Source: Miscanthus floridulus (lineage: Eukaryota > Streptophyta > Magnoliopsida > Poales > Poaceae). From it: a stretch of 64,000 nucleotides of DNA. The position numbers and the translations under genes were made by a program. The DNA is taken from NCBI RefSeq assembly GCF_019320115.1, contig NC_089591.1:60253702-60317701 (forward strand), given 5' to 3'. Positions 32,607-45,500 of the stretch are shown in pieces. The notes under the pieces are model-generated. The model was given only the letters and a program-made list of their open reading frames with translations, was not told the DNA's origin and did no database searches. Each line of letters starts with the position of its first letter. The stretch's first letter is position 1.

Positions 32607-32769
32607 AGTGAGGTGTAACTATTGGTTGTTTTCATTATTTCATATTTGTCGTATTCATTTAATTAATTATGCATGTCTCAGTTTATGCATGTAATTGTAT
32701 CAATTACTTATACATTTCTAAGTTCATGTTTCATTGTATATTGAATTTCTATTTCATTGACATTTTTGT

Positions 32770-33890
32770 AGGAATGACGTAATTCCACCTGCTCGACCCG
32801 ACGTACTGAGGTGACCCACCGAGAATATCTCATAGCGGAGGGGTAGGTAATAATCTATACATTTTGTTCAAATTTTTGTGAGCGTATATGTGTTCATGAA
32901 GTAACAGGAGACTATGTTTTATTCCGTGCAGGACCTTCTGCTCCTTCGTCCTAGAACCCACAATGGGTTCTTGACTATGCAGTACGATAATAGGTACATT
33001 CCTTTCCTATAAAGAGTTAGCCTAGGATGTCATCTCTTTTCAAGTTCAGTCGTGGGTTGCCCAAGTTTAACTCAGCGGCCATAACTACGTTGGTTGATAG
33101 GTATTATCTTCAATCATTGCCTCTATTCATGGCCATTTGTTCATGCGCTTGCCATTTTGACATGTAATCTTACGTTGTCTAAAATGTAGGTGGCGGCCAG
33201 AGACTCATAGCTTCCACTTACCTTTCAGAGAGATAACAGTCATGCTTCAGGACTGTCAGAAGATGCTAGGCCTAAGAATTCATGGCAACAGCAAGTCACT
33301 TGGGCAGTGTAGGTCAAAGGCTAGAGAGCACGAGTAGAGGCCTTCCTTGGGCATGAGGTTGGTGAGCAAGGGGCTTGCACTTCTGGAGTTCTAATCTCCT
33401 AGGCTCTAGCAAGAGTTCGCACTAGTGCTCCTAAGGAGGCAGATGAGGAGACAGTTGGGTACTACTGCAGGGCGTGGATGCTAGACCTGTTTGCCTACGT
33501 TCTCATTCCTCGATGCACCATGGGTGACACTACATCATGGATATGGGTCCACTGCCTTAGTGACTGGGACCAGGTGGGTCAGCATAGCTAGGGGCTCTGT
33601 AGTCTTAGGTTTTCTTTACCGGCAGCTTTGCGAGGGGTGTCATCGTACTTCGTCCACAGCGTCACTTAGTGGATGCGTGTACCTGCTTCAGTTGTGGATG
33701 TGGGCTCATCTACCAGTTGGTCGTCTTGAGGTTCTAGCTTGTCGTGAGTGGTTCCCAGGTCAGCCTCCACGTCGGCAGCCGACGTGGCTATACCTTTGGG
33801 ACCAGGTTAGGGTTCTGCATGTGAGGTTACATCGAGCGTACATTAAGTTCATGAATGAGCTAGACACGCTCATGGCGTCTAGTGTAAGTA
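32770..33890 (+). pseudogene. Plant mobile domain (PMD) gene carried by the MULE
   Basis: The order is IPPARPDVLR (32,780), an intron (GTAGGTAA to GTGCAG), DLLLLRPRTHNGFLTMQY (32,932), a frame-broken piece, LVDR (33,090), an intron, then WRPETHSFHLPFREITVMLQ with DCQKMLGLRI (33,190-33,280), and a C-terminal block YLLQLWMWAHLPVGR and PTWLYLWDQVRV (33,680-33,830). This is the same domain class as the ORF at 3-1163 but a different subtype. It sits 160 bases after the transposase, same strand. Several stops and a frameshift make it non-functional. Confidence 0.8.
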
Positions 33891-33899
33891 AATTTTATT

Positions 33900-34128
33900 T
33901 CTCATGCTAGTTTGAAATGGTTTAGTATCTAGGGTTTTTAGTGATTTATCATGTCAACGACGAATAGACTTTTTAGGAAACGAATTTAGGCTTTTCAGTA
34001 TCCATTGAAATAGGCTCTTCAGTGAAACTAATTAGGCTTCTAGTGACCAGTTATAACACATTGAAACAACATCTAAACCTACCTCTGCCAATATATACGC
34101 AATGCTGGATGCATTGCTACTTACCTTT
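33900..34128. other. Intron-like MULE sequence up to the Ty3 insertion
   Basis: Starts with GTAAGTAAATTTTATTT after the PMD block and is AT-rich with no ORF. It ends with the target-site copy CCTTT (34124-34128). Confidence 0.6.
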
Positions 34129-35534
34129 TGTCGGGTACCTTAGAATGGGGTACCCCAAGCAAAACATCATGTCGGGTACCTTAAAATGGGGTACCCCAAG
34201 CAAAACATCAAATGGGTTACCCAAGTCCCATCTAAAAAATAATAATGATGATAAAAGCAAAAAGGTAAGTCATGGGCCCCTCCCCGTCGCGACCAGGCCC
34301 ACTGGGTCCTCCTCCTCCTCGCCTCGAGCCCCGAGAAGGAGGTCTCGACATCCTGGCGAGGCTCCCCAGGGAAGGCCTCGGCAGGAAACGCCGTCTCCGC
34401 CTCGCCCGAGGCTCTCCACAGAAGGCCTCAGCAGGAGGCGCGTTCTCCGTACCGCGCGAGGCCTCTCGCGCGGAGCCTCGGCAAGGAGCCTGATCTCCGT
34501 CTCACGCGAGGCCCCATTCTCCATGTCGCTCAAGGCCGGCTCGCCCGCGGTCCGTCGCCCCCCGCCTCGGCCGACCCTCCCGACAGCCGGTCACGTCCCA
34601 TTAATGCTTTCAACCACTCCCGTGATCTCAGCCGGACAGCGGCTCAACGTCACAGAAAGACCGACGCGACCCGAAATCGCATCAGCACCATACCGGCCAG
34701 GACAGGGCACGGCGGGGATTACAGGCCACTGTGTCCAAACACTGTGACCACGATCAGCCGCCGTCAGCGCCTGGGACAGGATATGGCGGGGGTTACTGGC
34801 CACTGTGTCCTACCACTGTGTCCACGATCAGCCGCCCGCTCAAGGCCTCGATGCTGTACACCAAGGCCTCGGCACTGTACATCAGGGCCTCGGCAATGTT
34901 GGGGTCCGCGCCTGCTGAGACCCCCCCACCGCAGTACCAGCCTCGGCCCTGACCAAGTTTCGGCCTCGTGCATAGTCCGTCCACAGCGGCTTATGGTCGC
35001 CGCCACATCCACTCCGAGGCATTCCTGGGGCTTCCACGACGCATAGGACCTGATGGGACGACCACGCCGCCCCAGTACTCCAAGGATGGGCCGCTCCGAC
35101 GACCACGCCGCCACAGGAACAGGCCACAGGGCTTGGACATGCCGTCCCTGTCGGCACGACGCCGCATAGTAATACATGTACTGCCCTTGTCCCCCCTTCA
35201 ACTATAAAAGGAGAGGACTTGGGCCACTTAGGGGGGAGGCCCGGAGAACACACACACACGCACACCTTCCAGCCGCTTGAGAGCAACGTCTCAGACGGCC
35301 CCACGACACCCTACCGAGACCTGGGACAAGTTCCCTCTCTCCCTTAGCTTGTAACCCCCTACTACGAGCACTTCAGTGCAAGGAATACAAGTTCTATCCC
35401 TCAGACTAGACGTAGGGCGCCGATTGCCTGAACCAGTATAAACCTTGTGTCTCTTTGCATCACCATCCGAAATCGGGAGCACGCAGAACAAATTCACTAG
35501 TCAGTTGAGGACCCCCCGGTCCGAAACACCGATA
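34129..35534 (+). repeat. 5' LTR of element B
   Basis: Begins TGTCGGGTACCTTAGAATGG, with the first 41 bases repeated in tandem at 34170. A TATA box (ACTATAAAAGG) lies at 35201-35211. The last dinucleotide is TA where the partner has CA, one C-to-T change at the integrase-recognised end. Confidence 0.95.
35201..35211 (+). promoter_or_regulatory. LTR promoter TATA box, element B
   Basis: ACTATAAAAGG, conserved at 49311-49321 in the 3' LTR. Transcription would start about 30 bases downstream, before the CACACACACGCACACC segment. Confidence 0.7.
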
Positions 35535-35536
35535 GT

Positions 35537-35554
35537 TGGCGCGCCGGGTAGGGG
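35537..35554 (+). other. Candidate primer-binding site, element B
   Basis: TGGCGCGCCGGGTAGGGG two bases after the 5' LTR. Position and TGG start fit a tRNA primer site; the tRNA was not identified. Confidence 0.55.
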
Positions 35555-35908
35555 GCGTCTGCGTGTCAGTTTCGTCATCCCAGCAGGTTCCGGATGGCAG
35601 ACCCCGTGCGACCATTGCGTCTCGGCACCGTAGTTTGGTTCGGGAGCCTAGAGTTCATGTCTCTAGGGCATGAGTACGACATGGTACTCCTCGCTCCTCG
35701 AGCCCCACCGCCCGACGATGAAGTTACACACCGGTAGCCTAGGCGCAGGCAGCGCTCGGGCTGCCGCTCTCGCCGCGCTCGCCAGGCACGACACGAGCAA
35801 GACCACCCTGACGCTACGCGAACCCGGGGCGGCACGCCACTCCCCGCCGATATCCTACGACCAGCTGTTGGTACGGGGTCCCTGGCTGGGGACCTGTCTG
35901 GCCGGAGC

Positions 35909-38032
35909 TTGGACAAAGGGAAATCGCCGGTGGCTCGCGATGATGTCCAGTCGTCAAGCTCCGCTCCACCACTCCCTGAAGAACCGACCCCGGCGAAGCA
36001 GAATCTGGCAACGACATCATCCCCATACCCCTTTGGGTTGAGAAATGCCGCCGCTTCTTACACCTATGCATACGCTGCTGCTCATGAGGGTCCCTCAGAA
36101 CGCTGCCAGCGCTTCGGTCTCGACCTAAGCACCCACGCTGACTCCTCGGACGAGGACGAGGCATGGCCCAGAGTGGATTTCTCCGGGCTCCACGACCCTG
36201 GGACTTTGCGCCAGTTCTTGGCCGCAAGCGACTACTGCTTCGGTTACTCCGACTCCGACGACGAAGGCACTTACGACCCCACTCGTGAGTGTTTTCACGT
36301 CGGGCTCGGGATGCCGAGGGCAGGCGAAGAGGATGAGGGGGCAGGTAGCTGCTCCCCACTTCGTCTAGGGGCAGGCGCCGTCATGCCCCCACGCAATGCC
36401 CTGTCGGCCGCACGAAATGAGAACGTCGCTCTTGCACGACCTCAGCGCCCAGACCTAGAGCAACTCTGTGAGCTCCAGGCCAAGGTCGAGCAAGACCAAC
36501 TCCTTCTGCAGTAGCTTCGAGACTCTCTCGAACAGGAACAGTGAGGCCGCGGCGAAGGCGGGGGAGCCCGATGAAGAGCTCGCGATGTGCATCACCGCAT
36601 CCATAACAACGAAGGGAGCGAGCAACCCCTAGTCTTCAATCGCGCCAGCCAGAACGTCGTGGTTGCGGCAATGCTGGTTCGCGCAATGCCCGAGCCTTCT
36701 ACCACGGAGGGGCGGCGGGTCCACGGTGAGCTCCGCGATCTCCTAGAGACCGCTGCGGTTCAGCAGGCTGAGAGTTCCGCCTCTCGATGGCGCGGGGGCG
36801 CCTCGAACCTTCTCACGGCACCGCCTCGGTAGGACAGGGAAGCCCCGGCTCGTCCTGACCCGGACCGAGCGCCGATAGCCCATAGGGTCCCCGTGCTTCT
36901 GGACCGCCTCGGCAATCGACACGAGGTGCAGGGAGACCATGAGGTGGTCAGTAGGCGACGATGCCACGACAACGAGGGGCCCGCTCGGGGCTACCACCCA
37001 CACCGAGGCGGTCGCTACGACAGCGGTGAGGACCACAGTCCTTCCCCTGAGCCGCCAGGCCCTCAGGTCTTTAGTAGGGCCATCCGCGCTGCTCCTTTCC
37101 CCGCCCGGTTCCGACAGCCGGCCAATCTCGTGAAGTACAGCGGCGAGACCAACCTGGAGCTTTGGCTTGCCGATTACCGCCTGGCCTGCCAGCTAGGTGG
37201 CGCGGACAATGACCTGCTCATCATCCACAATCTCCCTTTGCTCTTGTCGGACTCAGCACGAGCCTGGCTCGAGCATCTCCCTCCCTCGCAAATCCACGAC
37301 TGGCGCGACTTGGTTAGGATCTTCATCGGGAACTTCCAGGGCACATACGTGCGCCCTGGGAATTCTTGGGATCTTAAGAGCTGTCGCCAGAAGCCGGACG
37401 AGTCTCTCCGAGACTTCATCCGGTGCTTCTCCAAACAGTGCACCGAGCTACCCAGCGTCAGCGACTCGGAGATCGTCCAGGCTTTCCTCTCCGGCACCAC
37501 TTATCGGGACTTGGTCCGAGAGTTAGGTCGCAACATCCCGCGCTCTGCTGCCGCGTTCCTCGACATCGCCACCAGCTTCGCCTCAGGAGAAGAGGCTGTC
37601 GGAGCCCTCTTCCCCGATGCCGATACCAAGGGTAAGCGGAGGGAAGAGGCCCCCGAGGCCTCAGCCTCCCACCTCCCTAAGAAAAAGAAAAAGGGGCGCC
37701 TGGGGAGGCAGGAAGTCCTGGAGGCTGATCTGGTTGCGACCATAGAGCGCAAGAATCCCCGAGGCCCCAAAGGCCCTAGGCCCTTCGACGACATGCTCAA
37801 GAAACCCTGCCCTTACCACCAGGGCCCGGTCAGGCACGCTCTTGAGGATTGCACCATGCTGCGGTGCTACTACGCCAGGCTTGGGCTCCCCGACGATGAC
37901 GCCAAGCAAAAAGGTGCCGGCGAGCGGGACGAAGACAAGGACGACGGGTTCCCCGAGGTACGCAACGCTTTCATGATCTTCGGTGGGCCCTCGGCATGCC
38001 CTACGGCGCGGCAGCGCAAGAGGGAACGCTGA
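35909..38032 (+). pseudogene. Gag, element B
   Basis: An acidic, low-complexity N-terminal ORF (35909-36514) is followed by stops and then by the gag domain proper from 36893: LVKYSGETNLELWLADYRLA, LLSDSARAWLEHLPPSQIHD, FIGNFQGTYVRPG, RQKPDESLRDFIRCFSKQC. A K-rich run (PKKKKKGRLG) and CPYHQGPVRHALEDC, a variant zinc-binding piece, close it. A TGA at 38030 separates it from the protease in the same frame, explained by one C-to-T change. Confidence 0.85.
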
Positions 38033-38050
38033 GAAGTCTTCTCGGTCAAG

Positions 38051-38758
38051 GTGGCCACCCCCCAGTACCTCGACTGGTCTCAAGAGGCGATCACCTTCGA
38101 TCGAGGTGACCACCCCGACCGTATTCCGAATCCTGGGCAGTACCCACTGGTCGTCGACCCGATCATCGGCAACACCCGACTCTCCAAGGTGTTGATGGAC
38201 GGAGGCAGCGGCCTCAACATCCTCTACGCCAACACCCTAGAGCTCTTGGAGATCGACCGGTCGAGGCTATGAGGCAATGTCGCACCCTTCCACGGCATCA
38301 TGCTAGGGAAGCGCACGCGACCCCTCGGGCACATCGACCTTCCTGTCTGCTTCGGCACCCCTTCCAACTACTGCAAGGAAGTCCTCACCTTCGAGGTAGT
38401 CGGGTTTGGGGGAGCCTACCACGCCATTCTGGGGCGACTGTGCTACGCCAAGTTCATGGCAGTGCCCAACTATACCTACCTCAAGCTCAAGATGCCAGGC
38501 CCTAATGGTGTCATCACAATCGAGTCCACGTACGAACATGCATACGACTACGACGTCGAGTGCATCGAGTACGCCGAGGCTCTTGCAGAGGCCGAGACCC
38601 TCATCGCCCACCTCGACCAACTCAGTGGCGAGGTGCCTGACTCCAAGCGTCGCGCGGGGGCGTTCGAGCCCGCTAAAACCATCAAACTCATCCCGGTCGA
38701 CCCCGCATGCCCCGACGACCGAGCGCTGAGGATCAGCGCCACCCTCGACATCAAATAG
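38051..38758 (+). pseudogene. Aspartic protease and linker, element B
   Basis: Retropepsin-like: VLMDGGSGLNILYANTLELL carries the catalytic aspartate and AYHAILGRLCYAKFM the C-terminal block. It is in frame with gag and RT. Stops at 38270 and 38756 interrupt it. Confidence 0.85.
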
Positions 38759-38764
38759 GAAGCC

Positions 38765-40660
38765 GTGCTCGTCGACTTTCTCCGTGTGAACGCCGACATA
38801 TTCGCATGGAGTCCCTCGGACATGCCGGGCATACCAAGGGAAGTCGCCGAGCACGCCCTGGACATCCGGGTTGGATCTAGACCAGCGAGGCAACGCCTGT
38901 GCCGCTTCGATGAAGAAAAGCGCAGGGCCATCGGAGAGGAGGTACAGAAACTCTTGGCGGCCGGGTTCATCAAGGAAGTATCCCACCCAGAGTGGTTGGC
39001 TAACCCCGTTTTAGTCAAAAAGAAAAGCGGGAAATGGAGGATGTGTGTAGACTACACCGGTCTGAATAAAGCCTGTCCAAAGGTCCCCTTCCCATTACCT
39101 CGAATCGATCAAATCGTTGATTCCACCGTAGGGTGCGAGACCCTGTCTTTCCTCGATGCATACTCTAGTTACCATCAGATCAAGATGAAAGAGTCTGACC
39201 AGCTCGCAACTTCTTTCATCACACCGTTTGGCATGTACTGCTACGTGACGATGCCCTTTGGCCTCAGAAACGCAGGTGCCACGTACCAGCGGTGCATGAC
39301 CCAGGTCTTTGGCGACAACATCGGGCAGACCATCGAGGCCTACGTAGATGACATCATGGTCAAAACTAGAAAGGCTGAGAATCTCATGAATGACTTGAGG
39401 GTGACCTTCAAATGCCTTAGAGAGAAGGGCATCAAGCTCAACCCCGAGAAGTGTGTGTTCGGGGTCCCCCGAGGCATGCTCTTGGGATTCATAGTCTCGG
39501 AACGCGGCATTGAGGCCAACCCAGAGAAGGTCTCGGCTATAACCAGCATGGGACCAATCAGAGACCTCAAGGGAGTACAGAGGGTCATGGGATGCCTTGC
39601 GGCCCTGAGCCGCTTCATCTCGCGCCTCGGCGAAAAAGGCTTGCCTCTGTACCGACTCTTGAGAAAGTCCGAGCGTTTTTCTTGGACCCCCGAGACCGAG
39701 AAAGCCCTCGACAGACTCAAGAGGCTGCTCACCAATCCTCCTGTTCTGATACCCCCGACCTTGGACGAGGCCCTCTTACTCTACGTCGCCGCAACAACCC
39801 AAGTGGTCAGCGCCGCCGTAGTAGTAGAGAGGCAGGAAGAAGGGCATACTCTGCCTACCCAGTGACCGGTCTATTTCATCAGTGAGGTGCTCTCCGAGAC
39901 CAAAGCGCGCTACCCCCACATCCAGAAGCTAGTCTACGCCGTGGTCCTAGCCCGGCGCAAACTGCGCCACTACTTCGAGTCGCACCTAGTGACTGTGGTA
40001 TCATCCTTCCCCCTGGGCGAGATAGTTCATAACCGGGAGGCCTCGGGCAGGATAGCCAAGTGGGCTGTCGAGCTTATGGGGGAAACCTTGACCTTTGCGC
40101 CTCGAAAAGCGATCAAGTCTTAGGTCTTGGCCGATTTCGTGGCTGAATGGACAGATACTCAACTGCCACCTGCTTAGATTCAGACGGAGTGCTGGACCCT
40201 ATACTTCGACGGATCCCTGATGAAGACCGGGGCAGGCGTGGGTCTGCTCTTCATTTCGCCCCTCGGAGTACACATGCGCTACATTTTGCGGCTCCACTTC
40301 GCTGCCTCCAACAATGTGGCCGAATACGAGGCCCTCATCAATGGCTTACAAGTCGCCATCGAGCTCGGGGCACGGCGCCTCGATGTCCGAGGTGACTCAC
40401 GGCTCGTCATAGACCAAGTGATGAAGGAGTCAAACTGCCTCGACCCTAAAATGGAGGCTTACTGCAAGATGGTGCGACGCCTAGAAGACAAGTTCGACGG
40501 TCTCGAACTAAATCACATCGCGCGAAAGTACAACGAGGCCGCCGACGAGCTGGCAAAGATGGCCTCAGCACGGGCCCCAGTCCCCCTGAACGTCTTCGCC
40601 AGAGACCTCCACAAACCTTCCATCGGCTGCACCTCGACAACAGAGGAGGGCCCACCCAGG
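38765..40660 (+). pseudogene. Reverse transcriptase and RNase H, element B
   Basis: RT blocks in order: LLAAGFIKEVSHPEWLANPV, KWRMCVDYTGLNKACPK, FLDAYSSYHQIKM, MPFGLRNAGATYQR and the catalytic YVDDIMVK. The RT/RH junction is at about 39740-39900. RNase H follows with YFDGSLMKTGAG (40200), AEYEALINGLQVAIELGA, RGDSRLVIDQV and KYNEAADELAKMA. Stops at 39863, 40121 and 40175 are the only breaks, in one continuous frame. Confidence 0.92.
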
Positions 40661-40699
40661 GAACCCATGGCAAAGCCAAACACCCCCTCTGCTGCCGAG

Positions 40700-42002
40700 C
40701 CCCCTCGACCAAACCCGAGGTCATGGAAGTCAACGTCGAGCCTCCACAGAATGATCAGGACATGGATTGGCGAGTCCCATTCCTCAATTGGCTTGACCGA
40801 GGGGAGCTTCCCGACGGCCAAACTGAAGCACGACGGCTTGCGCGTCGAGCCAAGACCTACGCCCTCTACAATGGCGAATTATACAGGTGAAGTCCCTCAG
40901 GCGTCCTTCAACGATGCATCAGTTCTGAGGCGGGCCAAGCCCTGCTTTGGGACTTACACGCAGGCGCCTACGGGCACCATGCGGTGCCTCGGACGCTTGT
41001 AGGGAACGCTTTCCGCCAAGGGTTCTACTAGCCGATGGCGGTCGCCGACGCTACCAAGCTAGTATGCTCCTGCGAAGGATGCTAGTACTACGCTCGGCAG
41101 ACACATCTCCCGGCCCTGGCCTTGCAAACCATCCCCATCACATGGCCGTTCGCCATGTGGGGGCTCGACATGTTCGGGCCTCTGCAAAAGGCCCCCGGGG
41201 GCTACACCCATCTACTGGTATCAATCGACAAGTTCTCCAAATGGATCGAAGCCCGTCCGATCAATCGAATCAAATCCGAGCAAGCGGTGCTGTTCTTCAC
41301 TGACATTATCCACCGGTTCGGGGTCCCCAACACCATCATCACCGACAACGGGACGTAGTTCACCGGCAAAAAGTTCCTGACGTTTTGCGACGACCACCAC
41401 ATCCGTGTGGCCTGGTCGGCCGTAGGACACCCAAGGACCAACGGCCAAGTGGAGCGTGCCAACGGCATGATCCTACAAGGCCTCAAGCCAAGAATTCACA
41501 ACCGGTTGAAAAAGTTTGGCAAGAAATGGCTCGCCGAGCTCCCATCGGTCATCTAGAGCCTGAGGAACACTCCGAGCCGAGCCACGGGGTTCACGCGTTT
41601 CTTCCTAGTCTATGGGGCCGAGGCCATCCTCCCCACCGACCTGGAATATGGTTCCTCGAGGCTGCAAGCCTATAACGAACAAAGCAACCGCACAACCCGA
41701 GAGGACGCCCTCGATCAGCTAGAGGAAGCCCGAGACGTCGCGCTACTACACTCGGCCAAGTATCAGCAGAGCCTACGGCGCTATCAGGCCCAACGCGTCT
41801 GAGGCCGAGACCTGAAGGTAGGCGACCTGGTGCTGAGGCGAGCACAGAGCAACAAGGGTCGCCACAAGCTGACCCCGCCATGGGAAGGACCGTACATCAT
41901 CGCCCAAGTCCTGAAGCCCGGGACCTACAAGCTGGCCAACGAGAAGGGCGAAATCTTCACCAATGCTTGGAACATAGAACAGCTACATCGCTTTTATCCC
42001 TA
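40700..42002 (+). pseudogene. Integrase, element B
   Basis: A frameshift near 40,700 moves the reading to the next frame. The zinc-binding region ends CSCEGC near 41,080. The core shows WGLDMFGPL, TIITDNGT and NGQVERANGMI (D, D, E). The C-terminal part has KVGDLVLRRAQ and PPWEGPYIIAQVL, and ends NAWNIEQLHRFYP before TAA at 42000. Stops at 41029, 41083, 41356, 41554 and 41800 are each one transition from a sense codon usual at that place. Confidence 0.9.
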
Positions 42003-42572
42003 AATTTCCAAGCATTGTATATATCGTTTCTCGAAATGCAATTAAAAAAGCGCTCTTTAGTTGGTCTTTACTTTTTGAGAAACCCCCCGAGCCCACAGTA
42101 GGTCTCGGCAGTACAATAAACACAATAAGGGAGACTCGGCTCTGCCTTAGCAGAACTAAGCCTCCCTCGGGGGCTAGATGGGGGACTTCCCCTAGGTCCC
42201 ACGTGCCTTTTTTTAGTTGCTTTTCGAAAAAATTCCTACGCCAAGTCTCTAGCAGGCTCTGACGAATCATTTGTAGAGACTCCTCGGACCATGGTCTGTT
42301 TCCTAAGCAAGAGGCCGGCTGAGTCACGAGACGACCTACGCCCCCGGGTTACGGCACTCCCTCACTACCTCTCGCTCAAAGGACGGCTTAGGCCCCAAAG
42401 GGGTGTTTTGCAAACGAAATCGGATCAGGAGCAACAGAGGGCAAAGGCTCGGAAACATGAGAAAAACAACTAAGAAACACAAATATGTCAGAAATAAAAG
42501 CCTCGACGGCCACAAACGTTATGATACAAAAATAACCTCTATTCTATCTTTACATAGCCCCCGGGGCCCAGA

Positions 42573-45500
42573 TTAAGGCTCAGGGCCCCTAGCACCGGTA
42601 GAGGGTAGGGGAGGAACCACCTCATCTTCAAAGAGCGTCGCCAGCGCCATGCCAGGGCCTTCCACCGCCTCTAGCAGCTTCGCGACCGCCGCGTGGGCCT
42701 CCTCGTCATCATCAGGCAGAACGTAGCCATCACTGATGGCCGGGAGGTCGACGCCAAGGTAGTGAGAGGAGATGACGGCCATCGCCCGCTTGACACCCGT
42801 GTGCAGCGCCCCTCGGAGCCGCTCGCGCATCTGGCTGCTCAGCGCAATCAAGCGGCTCCCCAGGGAGCTGCCCGACTGAACCCCCTCGACTTCTAGGGCC
42901 TCGTAGGCGGAAAGGGCAGCACGCTTTAGCGCCTCGTGCTCCCCGATCTCGGTCTCGAGCACCATCTGCACCGTGCTGGAAGCCTCGATGGCCCGAACGA
43001 CCTCTGCCTCTGACTCTGCACCACGGAAAATGAAATAAGGTCGAGCCAGAGAAAAAACAACCTAAGTTAGGGACGGGAGCCCGCGGAGCTCACCCTTGGC
43101 CTTCAGCTCCCAGCGTCGGGTCTCGGCCTGGCAGGCCTCGGCTTTTGCCTTCAACCGCTGGGCCTCGACTCGAGAGGCCTCAGCCACCCAGGAGGCTTTA
43201 CTCCCCAGCTCTGTGTCAAATGAGGAAGTTAGGAAGCGAACATAAGGGGAAGAAAACAAAACAAGGGGACTCAAACTCACCCTCGACCGTCCCCCTCAAA
43301 ACCACAGCCTCGATTTGCGAGGCCTCAGCCGCAGCAAGGGCCTCGTTCAGAGCGCCTTTGGTCAGCCGGTGCGCACTCTCCTCTGCCCCCAGCTGCCCGG
43401 CGAGGGCCTTGCCCGAGGTCGTCGCTTCTTTAGCCCGGGACCTGAAGGCATCCCGATCGTTGACGGCGCGGGTAAGCTCCTCCTCCAGCTCCTTGATCCG
43501 CGCCGCCAAGGGGGCGAGCTGCGTTTGGGCCGTGGCTGCCTCGACCTTCGCGTCAGCATAGCGAAGGCGGAGGTCCTCCACCTCCGCGCTTCGGGCCGAC
43601 AGAAGCTCGTTAGCATCGGCAAGAAGGCCCCTCTGCCTCTGAAGCTGGTCCTAGATTCCCCTCTCCTGCCAGAGGAAGACCGACTTCCCGAGGGACCGGG
43701 TCTCGAGCTCCTGAGGAAGCAGAGCAGAGGTCGTCGATTGCGACAAAACCAAGGAAAGAACAACGTCGCGCGAGAAAGGAAAACACGAACCTGAGCGACT
43801 CCGGGCAGTTCGTTGGCCACCACAGACAGCGCCGTCCGTAGCGACCGTTCCGCCAGCTTGCAGTACTGCTCGAAGGTACTCTAGCGCCCACCCTCGGCCG
43901 TGTCCTTGAGGGTGAACAAAGGCTCCCCCTCAGGGTCGTCCCGGCTCCGCCACAGTACCCGTGGGTGATCCCACCCGCGGGGCTCGGGTCGCACCCGCAC
44001 AAGGGCCGAGCTTCCCTCGTCTAAGAGCGGCGCCGGCTGCTCCACGGCGTCGGTCTCCTCGGCGCCAACCACCTCCCGTGCCCGGGAAGTATCATCGGAG
44101 GAGATCGGATAGACCTCCGTCTCCCGGGCACTCTCCCACAATAACGGCGGGCCCTGAGCCAAGGGCACGGCCGAGGCCTCCGCCGCCGACATCTCCGCCT
44201 CCTACACAGACGGCCTCACTGCCATCACGATGGCCGTGGTGACCTCGGGGGCTCCGGCCTCTGCAGTCATGGCCTCAGCGGTCTTGGGGGCTCCGGCCTC
44301 CGTCATTATGGCCTCGGCACACGCAGAAGCGCCGGCCGTGGACACTGCGGTCTCGGCGGTCATGGGCACCGGGGCCCCCATCGCCTCAGCCCCGGAGGCC
44401 CCAGGAGCCTCAGCAACAAAGGGCACGATGGCCCCATCCGACCGTGTAGGGGCCGCCTCGGCAACCCTTCCTTGGGCAGCCGGTTCCTGTGGGTCGACCC
44501 TCGCCGACGCCGCGCTGCGCTGGATGGCGGCTTGTGCCTCCGCCACCCAGTGGGCAGAGGAGCCGGGGCTCGCCTTAAGCGCTTTAAGGGGCGCCAAGGG
44601 GAGGTCGTCCGCAGGCTGCTTCTGACTAAAGAAAATCAACCTCCAGGGTCAGCACGAGACCAAAAAAGCGAATGGAAGACACCATAACCCCACCAAAAAC
44701 ACACTTACTTTGAACGGGGCAGCCCCAGCTTCACCACAGCAAACCTCCTCCGCAACGGCAGAGGCGGCGGCAGTGGCGTCGCATCCGTATCCATCGGCAC
44801 CGGTCGGTCCTTGGCGGACCCCGGCGCCCCTTCGATCCTCTACGGGGCCGGTGGCGTCACCTCCACCGCCACCGGCTCCGCCGCGACCGCCGAGCTTACC
44901 GGGCTGACGGCGCGTTTGCCTAACGCCCGCGCCTCGGGCGTGTCGGCCTCGGCCCCGGAGGGGGCCACCGCTGGCCCCAGGTCCGCTTCCTCTCCCCTTC
45001 CCGGGGGTGTCGGGCTGCTTACCAACGCCCCAAGCGCCACCTCCTCGACGTCCGAAAGGTGGTCTAGGGGGCCTCGCCCCACCTCGCCCTTGTCATTCCC
45101 GTCCGAGGCCTCCGTCGACAACGACGTCGACGGGGACTCCTCCAACGGGAGACCTTCCTTCCATTGCTGACGGCGGCGCTTATCCAACGCCTCGCGTGCA
45201 AGGATGTGCTTCGTGCGCTTCGCCGCCTTAGCATCCTTCCGCTTCTTCTACGCGTCGGCGTGAGCGCGGTTAATCGCCCGCTGCCCCGCGTCCTCGGGAA
45301 CGGGCGGTGGGGAGGAGTGCATGTCCCTCATCCCCTGAACAAACCACAAATGCGCATAAGGAAACAAGGGATAAAGAGAGATTGAGGAGGCTCAGAGGCT
45401 GCAGCGGCACTCGACTTACCAGCGAAAGAAACCCCCATGACGGTCGCATCGCGAAGGGAGTCAGGTTGCCGCCCCTCAACTTCACATCTACCATCTCCCC

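Noticed and set aside
44230..45187. Plus-strand A/P/S-rich ORFs in element B
   Set aside because: They mirror the minus-strand antisense gene, whose splice phases are consistent.
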